A DNA stretch of 19,535 nt from Ichthyophonus hoferi (GCA_002751075.1 NAOQ01000129.1:34992-54526), one strand, 5' to 3'. Shown: positions 1 to 10,002, counted from the stretch's first letter. Notes: generated from the sequence alone by a model not told the origin. Translations and numbers: made by a program.

Positions 1-781
1 ACTTGATATATTTTTGGCGTAATTGTAGGTGGAATTTCTACTTTGGTTTGTTTAGGTGCGATAGTGCTTATACAGTGCATGTAATAGTAAAAGAAGCTAT
101 ATTACTATGTGGATAATAACTATTGCTACTATTTCATGTTGGTAATGCAATTCTGACTTTTTAACGGGTGAGAAATATGAACACTAACCATCGTATGCAA
201 AGGCTAACGGTGGACTAGACATTACAATAACAATGTGATTGTTATATATATATGCAAAATTTTATGTGTATTACGAGAACTTCATAATTTTGCCAGTGGA
301 CTGTATGTATGAATGGCTGGAGCGCCGAATCTGGGGGAAAGATTAGTTATTTCGTTTGACTCTTTAGCTAACTATCTCATTGCTCACATATTATGTATGA
401 CAAATCAATCTATCAAGTTGAAAAATATTATGCAATTAAATCATTATACAACTAAATTATTACGCAACTAACTAATACTGAGCTACAATCATTATCTACT
501 TATTATTTGGGCTTTGATCGAACTTATTCATCTGCGGTTAATGATCCTGCAACAATCAAGAATTATCTATATAGGCTACAAGTCTACAGCTAGTCACCTT
601 GTTAAGTTCCTCTCATATTCCTTTTTCATATACTGTGCTCTAAATAAAATAATCCGCCTAGGCCAAGTAGGGCTGTTAAAACAGGAATATTTAATTAATT
701 TAGGCATTCTTTACATAACCATAATCGTTTAATGTTATTAGCAATTATTGTTACATACACAGGTATGTAGTCTGGAAAAAT
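1..781. other. AT-rich stretch, no gene recognised
   Basis: I see no convincing coding region here. One frame on the plus strand is open across 514-732, but it has no ATG start, an AT-driven composition and no recognisable motif, so I treat it as chance. There are short TA runs near 245. Nothing else stands out. Confidence 0.6.
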
Positions 782-1050
782 AGTTGGTGCAATCTATAGG
801 CGTTAAATGCCAATCCAAGATGTTCGATCAAAACAAAACCAGGCAATGGCAGAGCCCCCGCCATTGTATAGTAAGCCATTTCAGATCGTCAGTTGTCTTA
901 AAAGCAGGATGCCCTAAGCAAAGAGTTTTCTGGACCCAAAACATGATCTGAAATGGCTTACTATACAATAGCGGGGCCTCTGTCATTGGCTGGTTTTGTT
1001 TTGATTGAACATCTTGAATTGGCATTTAACACTTAAAGATTGCACCAACT
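782..1050. mobile_element. Foldback / MITE-like non-autonomous element
   Basis: Two long arms form an imperfect inverted repeat. The left arm is 782-887, beginning AGTTGGTGCAATCT, and the right arm is 946-1050, ending AGATTGCACCAACT. The arms match over about 105 bp with scattered mismatches and enclose a spacer of about 58 bp. There is no room for a transposase, so a copy of this kind would need to be moved by an enzyme encoded elsewhere. I could not find a clear target-site duplication in the flanks, so the superfamily is not assigned. Arm divergence suggests an old insertion. The minus-strand frame across 828-1025 simply reads through the hairpin and is not a gene. An alternative is a locally formed inverted duplication rather than a transposon; copies elsewhere in the genome would decide. 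Confidence 0.7.
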
Positions 1051-1316
1051 TCTTTGCTATTGTTGCCACGTGTTTTTACAATCACTTGTAGTTACAGTAA
1101 GATCAATGGGGATTTGTGGTCCAAATTACTGGTCCGTGACCGAGTGGCTAAGTATGTCTATATCACAAAACCCATCAAAACTTTATCCATACGTCTATTG
1201 ACCTTCACCATTGCTTATAAAATAAGTTTTCAAAACTATTCTTGTTTTCAGTCGTCAATATATGTTCAACGCCTTTTTGAAAATTTATTTTATTTGTTTT
1301 ATTATTTATTTGTATT

Positions 1317-1463
1317 ATGTCTTTCGATTCTCAGATGGTAGAAATTCAACATCTAGATTCTTTCTTAGAAGGCCAACCAGTCAATTTTGGCACAGTTGAA
1401 TCATTGGAAGATACTTGTATAATACCATCTAACTATCTACGTTCACAGTGGTTTAGATCATAG
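1317..1463 (+). CDS. Unrecognised 48-residue open frame, possible first exon
   Basis: An ATG at 1317 opens a frame that begins MSFDSQMVEIQHLDSF and ends with a stop at 1461-1463. The composition is more coding-like than the flanks (acidic and polar residues spread along the frame, few Ile/Lys/Asn runs). A TATAAAAT sequence lies about 100 bp upstream at about 1217. A second coding-like segment starts at 1489 behind a good acceptor, so these may be exons of one small gene. However, I found no canonical GT donor in this frame with the phase needed to join them. I do not recognise the family. It may also be a stand-alone small protein, a decayed exon, or chance. Confidence 0.3.
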   Translation: MSFDSQMVEIQHLDSFLEGQPVNFGTVESLEDTCIIPSNYLRSQWFRS

Positions 1464-1488
1464 TTGCTAATCATATTGCAAGTTGCAG

Positions 1489-1665
1489 GGTGAGAAGTTT
1501 AAGGTGTCTCTGAATTTAAAACCATTGCGTGTACTACAAGTGGAACTCACGAAGGATTTAGCTTGTACCTTACCTATTGACAACTATTTAGATCAACTAG
1601 AGGAAGACAGAAATATTGTACGTCGAATACAATTCAATACAATATACAACAGATACGACTTTTGA
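1489..1665 (+). CDS. Unrecognised coding-like segment, possible terminal exon
   Basis: This segment starts directly after TTGCAG, with a branch-point-like GCTAAT about 24 bases upstream, and stays open to a TGA at 1663-1665. The product begins GEKFKVSLNLKPL and ends FNTIYNRYDF. It has a convincing protein-like composition, with charged and hydrophobic residues alternating, an EED acidic patch and an RR basic pair. There is no ATG at its start, so it would have to be the last exon of a spliced gene. The upstream exon is not certain (see the frame at 1317). I do not recognise the family. A decayed gene end is equally possible. Confidence 0.35.
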   Translation, partial: GEKFKVSLNLKPLRVLQVELTKDLACTLPIDNYLDQLEEDRNIVRRIQFNTIYNRYDF

Positions 1666-2788
1666 AAATGGATTTTGATACAAATTTCCAATTTCACAAC
1701 TCAGTTATCAAACACATTAGATTACATGTACTATTAAAGTATACCTGCATTTTCAAGTAAGTGATTCTGTCAAAATCAAAGCATATGTCTTTTTTTTTCT
1801 TCAAGACGATGTACAATCAAAAAAGACTTGAAAGACCTGCAATACATTTCTGTATAAATAATGATAGTTACAATACTAAGGCTTTCTCATAATTTAATTT
1901 TAATTCTTCAATTGATCTAACGTTGTGCCTTATTTTGGACGGTTTTTTTAGTTTCTGCATCATTAGTCCAATTGCTCACTTTTGGTTAAACAACGTTAAC
2001 AAATCATACTTCTCCGGCTTAGAACGTCATTAAAACAACTGATATTGGACCAATATAATGATTTGCTTGTGAGATACAATACAAATTACCTAATTTGTCC
2101 GTCCTAACAGTATGAAAGCATGCGAATTCTTTAAAATATAGTAGGCCAATCATATTCACAGTACTTGTTTTAAAATCCTTGCAATTCAATGAATCAAGAA
2201 AGCGAGTTTGAACTCCCAATGTCTACCTTAATGTGGTCTTGTCTGCATGTATTCCAAATAAATAAATAAATAAACATCATAGGCTATAATAAAATTAAAA
2301 TGCAAAACATCGGATTATTTAACAAAAAAGTGTACTTTAATAATATTATGTAGAGCTTACTAAACGTGATTTTTTAGGACCAGGATAGCCAAGTCAAGTT
2401 ATTGGTCAAATGCAGAAATCAGATATATTTACAGGGCTAGCATTTCATCGCCCTTTTGCCTCTTTGCATCACGGTGTATACGCGCATTTAGAATACATCT
2501 TGGAGTGAATATACAAGGTTTTTTGTTTTTTGGGGAGGGGGAGGAGACTAAGGGAAGAGAGAGAGAATACTTTATGCTGTACTGCATAATGGCATTTATT
2601 ATATATTTACTTGTGTAATCATGGCTATAGAAAATGTGTACACGTTTTCACTTCAACTATAGACATAGTAACCATAACTATAAGGCTCATAAAATTCCCA
2701 CATATTCACATGCAGGCACATCTAATTCTCACAGACTCACATGTGGGCACAGATAGATAACAGATCAGCATAGAATGGAGAAATTTAG
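1666..2788. other. Intergenic, no gene recognised
   Basis: AT-rich sequence with a short AAAT-type repeat at about 2258-2273 and a polypurine tract at about 2532-2572 (G-rich, then GA repeats). A minus-strand frame at 2019-2219 has no recognisable features. No promoter, RNA gene or coding region can be supported. Confidence 0.55.
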
Positions 2789-3200
2789 ATTTTTTTTAAG
2801 TAGAAATGAATACGAAAAACCACTCTCTCCTAGTCAGCTTGCACCAAAAAATCATGTACGTTAAATTGTGGTCTTACATTTTCTGCTTTTCTAGGTTATA
2901 ATTGCCATATATTGGTTATTATCACCTATAACCATTCTATAATCGTACTATTTTATTTTTCAACCGTTGATTATTTTCACCTATAATCATCATAGATACA
3001 GATTGGCATATAATAGAAGTACGGATTTTTTAAGTGGAAATGAATACTAAAAACCACTCTATCCTAGTCAGCTTACCCCAATAACATGTCCTGTTGAATT
3101 GTGGTCTTGCAATGTTTTGTGTTCTTATGTTATAATTGCCATAAATTGATGATTACCACCTATAATCATTCTATGGTCATAACTATGTTTTATTTCAAAT
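2789..3200. repeat. Imperfect tandem duplication, about 234-bp period
   Basis: The stretch beginning near 2790 (T-run, AAGTAGAAATGAATAC, then AACCACTCT.TCCTAGTCAG) is repeated near 3024 (T-run, AAGTGGAAATGAATAC, then the same AACCACTCT.TCCTAGTCAG motif). Both copies continue through a shared AATTGTGGTCTT and TTATAATTGCCATA stretch into CACCTATAA. The shared AAG anchors at 2798 and 3032 give an offset of 234 bp. The join region also carries a third partial echo of the CACCTATAATCAT motif near 2980. Neither copy has an open frame of note. The copies differ at many sites, so the duplication is not recent. Confidence 0.75.
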
Positions 3201-3202
3201 GT

Positions 3203-3237
3203 CAACACATCAACACATCAACACATCAACACATCAA
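3203..3237. repeat. Octamer minisatellite CAACACAT x4
   Basis: Four perfect head-to-tail copies of CAACACAT run from 3203 to 3234 and are followed by CAA. It sits exactly at the end of the larger tandem duplication. No coding frame is associated with it. Confidence 0.85.
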
Positions 3238-4138
3238 AATTGTTAAGTGCGATTGATACGATATCACTGCTGTAACACATGGACCAATTCAAGGTGTTAT
3301 TTATTTATTTGTTTAATGTATTTTAATAACTAGATCTTATTGGTAGATATAAGGTCATACCCCTGAATATAATTGGCATAGTCATAACCTCATCATGCAC
3401 TTTAATTTTGTCTGACCAGTACCACGTACACTTTATAATGTTGAGATATTCTGAAATATGCAATTGGAGTAAAATAAAATAACAGAAGCCAATGTAAACG
3501 CATCACCACATACTTAAAATATTGAGCTGGATAAAGCAGTGCAATGGGTAAACACACTATCGCATAGACATTGGTGGAATCATAAGAAAATAATTATTAA
3601 TTTAAAATAATATGATTAAAAATCCAAATATTAAAATATATTTATCTCCCAATCTATTTATAGAAACTCTGTATTCTATCTAAAATACAAATATGACTCT
3701 TTGTGATCTATTCGCCTATTCGATACGTATACTGGAAACCATCACCACTCTTAATTAGATTCCTCTCATCCCCTGCTTTGTACAATCTGATAAATATGAT
3801 GCTCACTGCATGATCCACTTGTTATCAGGATTTCGGCAAACTATGTATTAAGAACCATTCGTATATAATTTTTCATTGGCAGGTGTCGTGACCACTTACC
3901 AATAGGATATCTAATTTATGCTAAGATAAAGTAGTTCATGATATCTATATTTAATTACCAATCGGAAGCCGCTTTTCTGATAAAAAGGAATGGGCTGGAC
4001 AAAATATGAAGGTTATTTATACAGTTTGAAGATTATACTTGCTAGTATAAACTAATATCCAGGTATAAACCTAATTAAATATTACAGATATTATTATTAC
4101 AACTGTAGTAGTCACAAAAATTTACAAGGGAAACTTGA
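3238..4138. other. Intergenic, no gene recognised
   Basis: Very AT-rich DNA with no open frame of interest on either strand. I see no RNA gene or structured repeat beyond short AT runs. Confidence 0.55.
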
Positions 4139-4333
4139 TGTCTGAATGGCGATAGCGAGACTCCTCTAAATCCTAATGGAAAACGACTAATCGAAGTCTC
4201 AGAATCAACGGACAGCCAAAAATACCGCAGACTCCCCATTGGAAAAGATCAACCGATGAACATTGATCCCGCTTCACAAAAAAATATATATATCACAATA
4301 ATTACGAATAGACCTACATTATCGTATCAATAA
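4139..4333 (+). other. Open segment without ATG, coding-like composition
   Basis: A plus-strand frame is open from 4139 to a TAA at 4331-4333. The first two thirds have noticeably higher GC and a polar, protein-like composition (short motifs such as NGDSETPLNP and QKYRRLPIGKD). It has no start codon and no clear splice acceptor in front. The last third drifts into AT-rich sequence. I do not recognise a family. It could be a remnant exon, part of an old insertion, or chance. A second short frame with an ATG follows at 4356-4454 (32 residues, MSGELPSKLKNK...), also unrecognised. Confidence 0.2.
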
Positions 4334-4454
4334 AACTTGCTGGCTTTCGGTTGCCATGTCTGGTGAGCTACCAAGCAAATTAAAAAACAAGAATAGAGGG
4401 TTAACTTATTCGGCCCCTCACTATCATACTTTCATGTGTGCTCAGTTGAATTAA

Positions 4455-5770
4455 TTACCGGAAAGCTTCTGACTTTTCATTGCTTTTTAACGCCTGGAGG
4501 GACTTGATACCGTTTTTGCTGTCGAAATTGCGAGAGTTGTATTTGCAGGTTTTGCTAAAGTTTTTCTGGTCTACCTACCACCTTACTAAGAATTCTCACA
4601 CTGCCATCATAATGAGATAATGCTATTTCGATATATTTTTTTATTAATAAATACATAAATACTTGAACTATTTAGTTCTATTAATGACTAACAAGAACTA
4701 CTAATACCATCAGTTAGCTGTATATGCAATACGGGAAGGAGGGTTCATTTTGGCAATGCAGCATTTTTAGCAAGTGGTCCAAAAATGCTAATTAGAGCAG
4801 CCAAATGCTAATATGAAGGCGCAAACCCCTTTTTGTTCTACCAAGATACAAGTGCTCAGTACACACCCATTATATTCGTATTATATACAGATTGGTTCAT
4901 GTATCTGAGCCAGAAACGTAGGTATGCTAAACTTGTGGATACATATTTTGACGTATGCTAAACTTTGCGGATACATATTTTGACTTCGTGGCAGCACCAA
5001 TTAGATCAGCAAGGATATATATTGATAATTAAGTATGTAATTAGGCCGAATGAAAGAGCAATTTGAAACAATCTCACACTGATAAAAAAAATTTTGTGCA
5101 TGGAAACACTTGTGCCTAAATATATCCCCATGTTCCCGCCTTATTGAGGCTATGCAGGTACCTCCATGGAAACCAAATACATGCATACCAATACTCAATA
5201 CGATATTCTCATCAATATATAGTATAATACTCCTAGTTTTTCTTGGTGTTTAAGTGTGTGAAAAAAAAAGGATTTTGGCGATTTTCAATCTATGCAACTG
5301 TAAGTTCAAAATGAAACTCTTTATAATTTTTTTTCTTTAGAAATACATAAATATAAGGGTGCATAAACGCAATCTGAACAATTTTCGGTTCTTATCTTTT
5401 TTTAAAGGTACCCAATGAAAATTAATTCATCAACTTTAGATAGTACTTAATATTTTTAAAAACTATAATCAACCACATAGATAATAACAAAGTCTTTTTT
5501 TGTTTGCTTAATAATAAAACAATAGCATATAACCACAAATAGAAATGCATCTAATATATATAATTGTTATCTGTGGAATCATGCAATCATTTTGCCATTG
5601 GTATGTTGCTTTTAATGGCAGCCAATGGAAGTCAAATAGATAACCTTGGATTCAAATCCTAATTTTTTTTAAGCTGCTATATATGTAAGGGGCTATATTA
5701 GATAGTATTGAATATGTATGTTCGTTTTGGTATAATAATATTTCAATTATTTTGTTTTAAACACTTTTAA
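4455..5770. other. Intergenic, no gene recognised
   Basis: Apart from a short direct repeat at 4922-4984 this stretch shows only AT-rich sequence. A small hairpin-like pair (GCATTTTT at about 4760 and AAAAATGC at about 4781) lies near 4760-4790. The minus-strand frame at 5001-5198 has no recognisable motif. Confidence 0.5.
4922..4984. repeat. 31/32-bp tandem direct repeat
   Basis: Two adjacent copies of a unit reading GTATGCTAAACT..G.GGATACATATTTTGAC, at 4922-4952 and 4953-4984. They differ by a couple of bases and one indel. No function is apparent. Confidence 0.85.
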
Positions 5771-5819
5771 ACACCATTTTATTGGCAGTAATGGTGTGAA
5801 GTACATATATATGTATTTC
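5771..5819. repeat. Two adjacent palindromes upstream of the small membrane protein gene
   Basis: The first is a stem of ACACCATT (5771-5778) and AATGGTGT (5790-5797) with an 11-base loop. The second, immediately after it, is a near-perfect 22-bp palindrome at 5798-5819 centred on ATATAT (GAAGTACATATATATGTATTTC, shown here only as the outer match GAA/TTC and core TACATATATATGTA). They lie 85-130 bases before the favoured start codon at 5904. They could be a regulatory site or structure in the 5' leader; this is inference from position only. Confidence 0.45.
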
Positions 5820-5903
5820 ATTTTAGACTTTTGTGTCATTGCTTTCCCCCTGAGACATAATACTTTTTTACGTTCGTGCCAGCCGAGATCAACACAAGCA
5901 AGC

Positions 5904-6281
5904 ATGAATATGGGACTATATAATCTAATTAACATTCCGGACGAAGTCCAACGTGATATTTCTTTAATTAGGGGTCATTTACCGGTTATTGTTGGTAAGA
6001 CAGCAGGCAATAAGAAGATCCCCCGACCAAAGTGTGTTCATTTTTCACAACAGGTATTGGTATCAGAAACATACAGTGCCATTGATTATGATCGAACATG
6101 CAATCATCTACTAGACCTTTCAAAATTGACGCCGTTGGAACTTTACGAACTACAAAAAGATATACTTTCTGGGCGTACAAATACAAACGACTTTTCTCTT
6201 CTCGCTGTTGGAGAGGTAGCACTGTATGGGTTGGTCGCAGCCTGTACCTTGGTTTGTCTTAACTACTATGCGATATCATAG
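5904..6281 (+). CDS. Small tail-anchored protein with PP1-type RVxF motif
   Basis: This intronless frame gives 125 residues from the ATG at 5904 (MNMGLYNLINIPDEV...). An in-frame ATG at 5796 would add 36 residues, but that extension is AT-driven and runs out of a palindrome, so I prefer 5904. Residues 43-47 read KCVHF, which fits the RVxF docking motif of protein phosphatase 1 (K/R-x-V-x-F). They are followed by an ETYSAIDYDR stretch that, from memory, resembles small fungal proteins with a PP1-docking segment. Residues about 98-120 form a single hydrophobic segment close to the C-terminus, predicting a tail-anchored membrane protein with its N-terminus in the cytosol. The inferred role is to bring PP1 to a membrane; no family assignment is certain. 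The last 54 codons and the 3' flank are duplicated just downstream. Confidence 0.6.
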   Translation: MNMGLYNLINIPDEVQRDISLIRGHLPVIVGKTAGNKKIPRPKCVHFSQQVLVSETYSAIDYDRTCNHLLDLSKLTPLELYELQKDILSGRTNTNDFSLLAVGEVALYGLVAACTLVCLNYYAIS

Positions 6282-6746
6282 CATTTCTTCTTTTATCCTT
6301 TAGTCAACTCGTAATAGTTAACATTAGATACTTTACTAATCAGATAAATTTATTGTACGTTGTATTACATTTAAATCTATTAGGTTATATTAATCATATT
6401 ATAAACGTTGACTAGTACATAGGTGCCTTTCAAAATTGACGCCGTCCAAACTTTACGAACTACAAAAACATGTACCTGTACCTTTTAAACATACAAATAC
6501 AAACGACTTTTCCCTTCTCGCTGTTGGAAAGGTAGCACTGTTTGAGTTGGTTGCAGCCTGTACCTTAGTCTGTCTTGGCTACTACACAATATCATAACAT
6601 GTTTCTTCTTTTATCTTTTAGTCAACTCGTAATAGTTAACATCTTAGATACTTTGCTAATCAGATAGATTTATTGTACATTGTATTACACTTAAATTTAT
6701 TAGGTTACATTAGGTCATATTATAAACGTTGACTAGTACATAGGTG
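6116..6746. repeat. Tandem segmental duplication, about 310-bp unit
   Basis: Copy A (6116-6425) covers the 3' part of the small membrane protein gene and its downstream flank. Copy B (6426-6746) follows head to tail. Both begin CCTTTCAAAATTGACGCCGT and both end GTTGACTAGTACATAGGTG. The copies are similar by eye at roughly 85%, with a 6-bp in-frame length difference near 6470 and small indels in the non-coding tail. The clean junction points to an unequal exchange or replication slippage event that is old enough to have gathered many changes. Confidence 0.9.
6430..6597 (+). pseudogene. Duplicated 3' portion of the tail-anchored protein gene
   Basis: Within copy B of the duplication the frame matching the parent gene is open to a TAA at 6595-6597, the same stop position as the parent. 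It encodes a segment starting SKLTPSKLYELQK and ending LVCLGYYTIS, so the predicted transmembrane end is kept. The N-terminal half, including the RVxF motif, is absent and no ATG leads into it. It is most simply a gene fragment. Because the frame and the stop are preserved despite many base changes, use as an alternative last exon cannot be excluded. No well-formed splice acceptor is obvious immediately before it. Confidence 0.55.
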
Positions 6747-6780
6747 CTATATTAAGAAGCATACATATATTGCATACACT

Positions 6781-6784
<4 letters not shown>

Positions 6785-6811
<27 letters not shown>
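6785..6811. repeat. (TA)n microsatellite
   Basis: An uninterrupted run of TA dinucleotides, 27 bases, in non-coding DNA. Confidence 0.9.
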
Positions 6812-9252
6812 GATATGCACTAGCTTGACACTTAGTCAGTCCTATTGGCACTAAGCAAAATACATACTATCACATAGTGATAACTTATGATCGGAAATAC
6901 TTTATTGATTTGTCACTACTCATGAATTTAATTATTACCCGTTGCTCTTTTTAATTTTTTTTCTCCGAATTTATACCCAACTCTTTATTGACTTATAGTA
7001 AATTCTTGACGGAAGAGTATGTAGTGGAGATACTTTAACAAATATGTGCAAATACACCATAATATATATATATTATATATACTTACGTAAGGTTGGTCTT
7101 CTTTTTACAAAGCCTCAATAACTTTGTCTTCTATTTTCAAATATTATTGCAGTAACAAACCTGCTAAAGCCTTGTTGTTGAACAACATGACCCTGGCAGA
7201 ATACATAATATATACCAAGCCATGATGGCGGTTGGTTTAATTGCCCTAATGAAATAAAATATTGCTTGCATATAGCATATGATACTCTTTTATTTGGTTT
7301 CTAGCTTTCAAATTCATATCAAACACTAGCGTATGTTATCTGTTATAGTTTCTTGAGGTATTCATAGAGATAGTATTAGTGTCACATGTTATTCTCCAAT
7401 AATTGTATATCTCCCCATTTCATAGAACGTTTTGTCACAAATAAGCAGACACGCTCCTCAACTCGTTTGTCCGATTGCATACTCAAAAATAATTTTTCGT
7501 AGTATAATACTAAATGATTATAGCATAGCTGCAAAAAGAAATATGCAACTTAAATAATTATCCTTGTTTCTAACAAACTTGTTAATACGTTAAATTTAAG
7601 TTTCAATCGAAAGCAAAGTAATCGATCATTGTGTTGGCTATAGTTTCTAGTTTCGTTTTATTTTTGGATAGGTTTAAAGAGCATATTCTCTAGATAGAAT
7701 CAGCAATACAATATATTAGTATATTATAATGCTATATGCAACAAATAATAAACCAAAGCAAATAGGCTGTTTATTGCCATGACTGGAGAAGAGGCATTTT
7801 AAAGTATACTTTATATTGATCATAAACATGATGCTTTTACATTTTAACCTCTTTGTTACATACTTTTAATTGGCATAGATTTTTATCACGCTGTTATATC
7901 CAATCCCAAATAGCATATTATAAACTAGAGTTATCTCTAACCAACGTATCTCCCTATCAACTTTATAGATTAATGCAGTTAGTATACGTACGTATAGATC
8001 TGCTATATATTATATTATAGAATATGAATTAGGCCTTTTTAAAGATACCAACTTCAAACTTGAGATGGGTTTTTGTTATTTAAATTAAAGTAATTGGGTA
8101 TGAAGCAATTATGTAGTCTTACATAATATGTCATACAATAAGGATGAACCTTGGCGACCTTTTTTATTATGTTCTATCTATGGTAAGAGATATGCTCCAG
8201 TGTCAGCATTAAAATCGTCTTATCCTTGACCTTCTCTGGTGTATGACCTACTAGCGTGCACGTTGTTTGTTTACTTAGATATGTTGGAATCTAAGCTGTG
8301 GCCTGTAGACTCTACTTTAAGTCTTATTCTCATCACTGCTGTCAGACAAGAGGTGAACCCTTAACTTTTTTTTCCCCACGGATCCTGAGTTGGTTGCTGA
8401 AAAAGTTGTTGACTGACATTTAATTCTAGGAATCGTAAGGGAGCATATTTCCCTACTTGTTACTATCATAACAACCTCTTTTACACGGAAAAAGAATCAA
8501 AAACAAATTGTACAAAACGTTTATTAAATGCTATACTTATTCAAATCAAGAATCCAAACTAAGTTTGTGGTTGCTGGTTATATAGTTGTTAGTTCAGGTT
8601 AATACCAGTTGACCATGTGCTAAATGTTTGATATACGTATATCTCCGCTTAGGGGTTCTACCTAACTGTTAACCAATATGTCGTCTAGCATCATATTATG
8701 CAATGATTATTCAAAGAATCATTCTGGTTGCTATGCATTTTGTTTGTATCATAAATCCCCATGTGTGATTAATGCCAATGACCAACACTAACTAATAAAC
8801 CACGGTAAATTCCTGTGCTAGACTTCACTAAACAACAAATTTTCATTAAATATAATTAGTGACCATTATGCAATTAATTGATTGTCATTAATGAATAACT
8901 AACTCTTATATACCAATTAAAACCTATTTGTAAACGCTACTAAATATTTAGAGGTATAATGCAACATAAACATTAAACGATACCTGTTTTTGTACAAGAC
9001 ATCCTCAAGTATACAGCCTAAACACTTGTAGGAGCTGAAATACTTTCTGAGATATGACAACCTTTAATGCAATAATTTATTACAATAATCTAAACTAATT
9101 ATAGACGAAATTGTGTATGGCCCAATTTAATTACGTACAGTGGATTCACCGTGCCTATTTAATTCCGTTTGTATTATATTGTTCTATAAGAAAGAAAGAA
9201 GAGAGAGGAAAGTGAATTACTCTTATATTGTATTATTTATAGATGAAAACAT
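6812..9252. other. Long intergenic stretch, no gene recognised
   Basis: About 2.4 kb without a recognisable gene. Most of it is AT-rich. One patch at 8230-8364 (plus strand) has higher GC and an open frame of 44 codons ending at a TAA (contains ...LDMLESKLWPVDSTL...). It has no family match I know and no clear exon boundaries. The surrounding 8140-8470 is also less AT-rich than its flanks and may be a remnant of an insertion or an exon of an unseen gene. GA-rich sequence lies at about 9190-9210, just before the tRNA gene. Confidence 0.5.
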
Positions 9253-9324
9253 GGGAGTTTGGTCTAGTGGTATGATTCTCGTTTAGGGTACGAGAGGTCC
9301 CGGGTTCAATTCCCGGAACTCCCC
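9253..9324 (+). tRNA. tRNA-Pro (anticodon AGG)
   Basis: A complete 72-nt cloverleaf. The acceptor stem is GGGAGTT (9253-9259) pairing with AACTCCC (9317-9323), with C as the discriminator base. The anticodon stem CTCGT/ACGAG encloses the loop TTAGGGT, giving anticodon AGG at 9285-9287, which reads proline CCU and CCC codons after A34 to inosine modification. The T stem CCGGG/CCCGG encloses TTCAATT. The internal A box (TGGTCTAGTGG) and B box (GGTTCAATTCC) are those of eukaryotic RNA polymerase III genes. There is no intron and no encoded CCA, as expected for a eukaryotic nuclear tRNA. The sequence closely resembles eukaryotic tRNA-Pro(AGG) as I remember it. Confidence 0.97.
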
Positions 9325-9335
9325 GATTGCTTTAC

Positions 9336-9340
9336 TTTTT
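9336..9340 (+). terminator. RNA polymerase III terminator
   Basis: A run of five T residues begins 12 bases after the discriminator base of the tRNA-Pro gene, the usual position and form of a pol III terminator. Confidence 0.75.
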
Positions 9341-10002
9341 ATTCTTTAATGTTAGAGATATATTAGTGTAATACTTGATATATTTGGTTGGAATAATATA
9401 AAAAATCTTGAACCGGTAAAACAGTGCGTAAACATACTCTTGTCTTTATTTTAAGCCGTTACTCCGATAGTGACGCATGGAAGGGGGCGGACTATAGTGT
9501 AAACAAAACTAGAAGCCTTGTCACTACTACACAGTGGTTAATTCATACCATTCCAAATATATGTTATACGGATAAAACTGAATCCCTAATATTACTACAT
9601 AGGTTTGATAAAAATTCCCTACTATTTGATGAATAGCAGATAATAAATGAGTAGCATATATGATATATTATCATACATATAAATAATGAAATATTTAAGG
9701 AATCATTATTCATTGTAACGTCTTACATCAGTTTTTACAAATACTATACGCTACCATTCAAAATAGTATTGCACTGCATTGCATTGCATGTTGTATTTAT
9801 ACTAACATTACACTAAGGACCTTAGTATTGAATTATATTATTTACCAAATATATTAAATTAAATACATTCCACATAATTTAGAAGTACAAAAACATAAAT
9901 AATGTTTTTTATATATAATAAACTGCATATATACGTACGTACACTATACATATACTATACACACACTATGTCTATACACTATATGTCAACATAAGATTTC
10001 TT
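9341..10002. other. Intergenic, short repeats only
   Basis: No gene is supported. A plus-strand frame at 9424-9636 starts with GTG, not ATG, and has no recognised motif. Around 9771-9790 there is a short TTGCA-type pentamer repeat, and around 9933-9970 runs of ACGT and ACTATAC repeats. The 3' end of the ketohexokinase transcript (minus strand) must lie in this stretch, but I see no clear AATAAA on the minus strand close to the stop. Confidence 0.5.

Noticed and set aside
828-1025. Minus-strand frame of 65 codons
   Set aside because: It runs through both arms of the foldback element, so it reads the hairpin sequence twice; not a gene.
6600-6700. CRISPR-like or satellite array in the 6.1-6.7 kb repeats
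   Set aside because: There are only two long copies without spacers; this is a simple tandem duplication of the gene end.
9424-9636. Plus-strand 70-codon frame after the tRNA gene
   Set aside because: It starts with GTG, which is not a normal start for a eukaryotic nuclear gene. There is no recognisable motif and no clear exon boundaries, although the composition is slightly coding-like.
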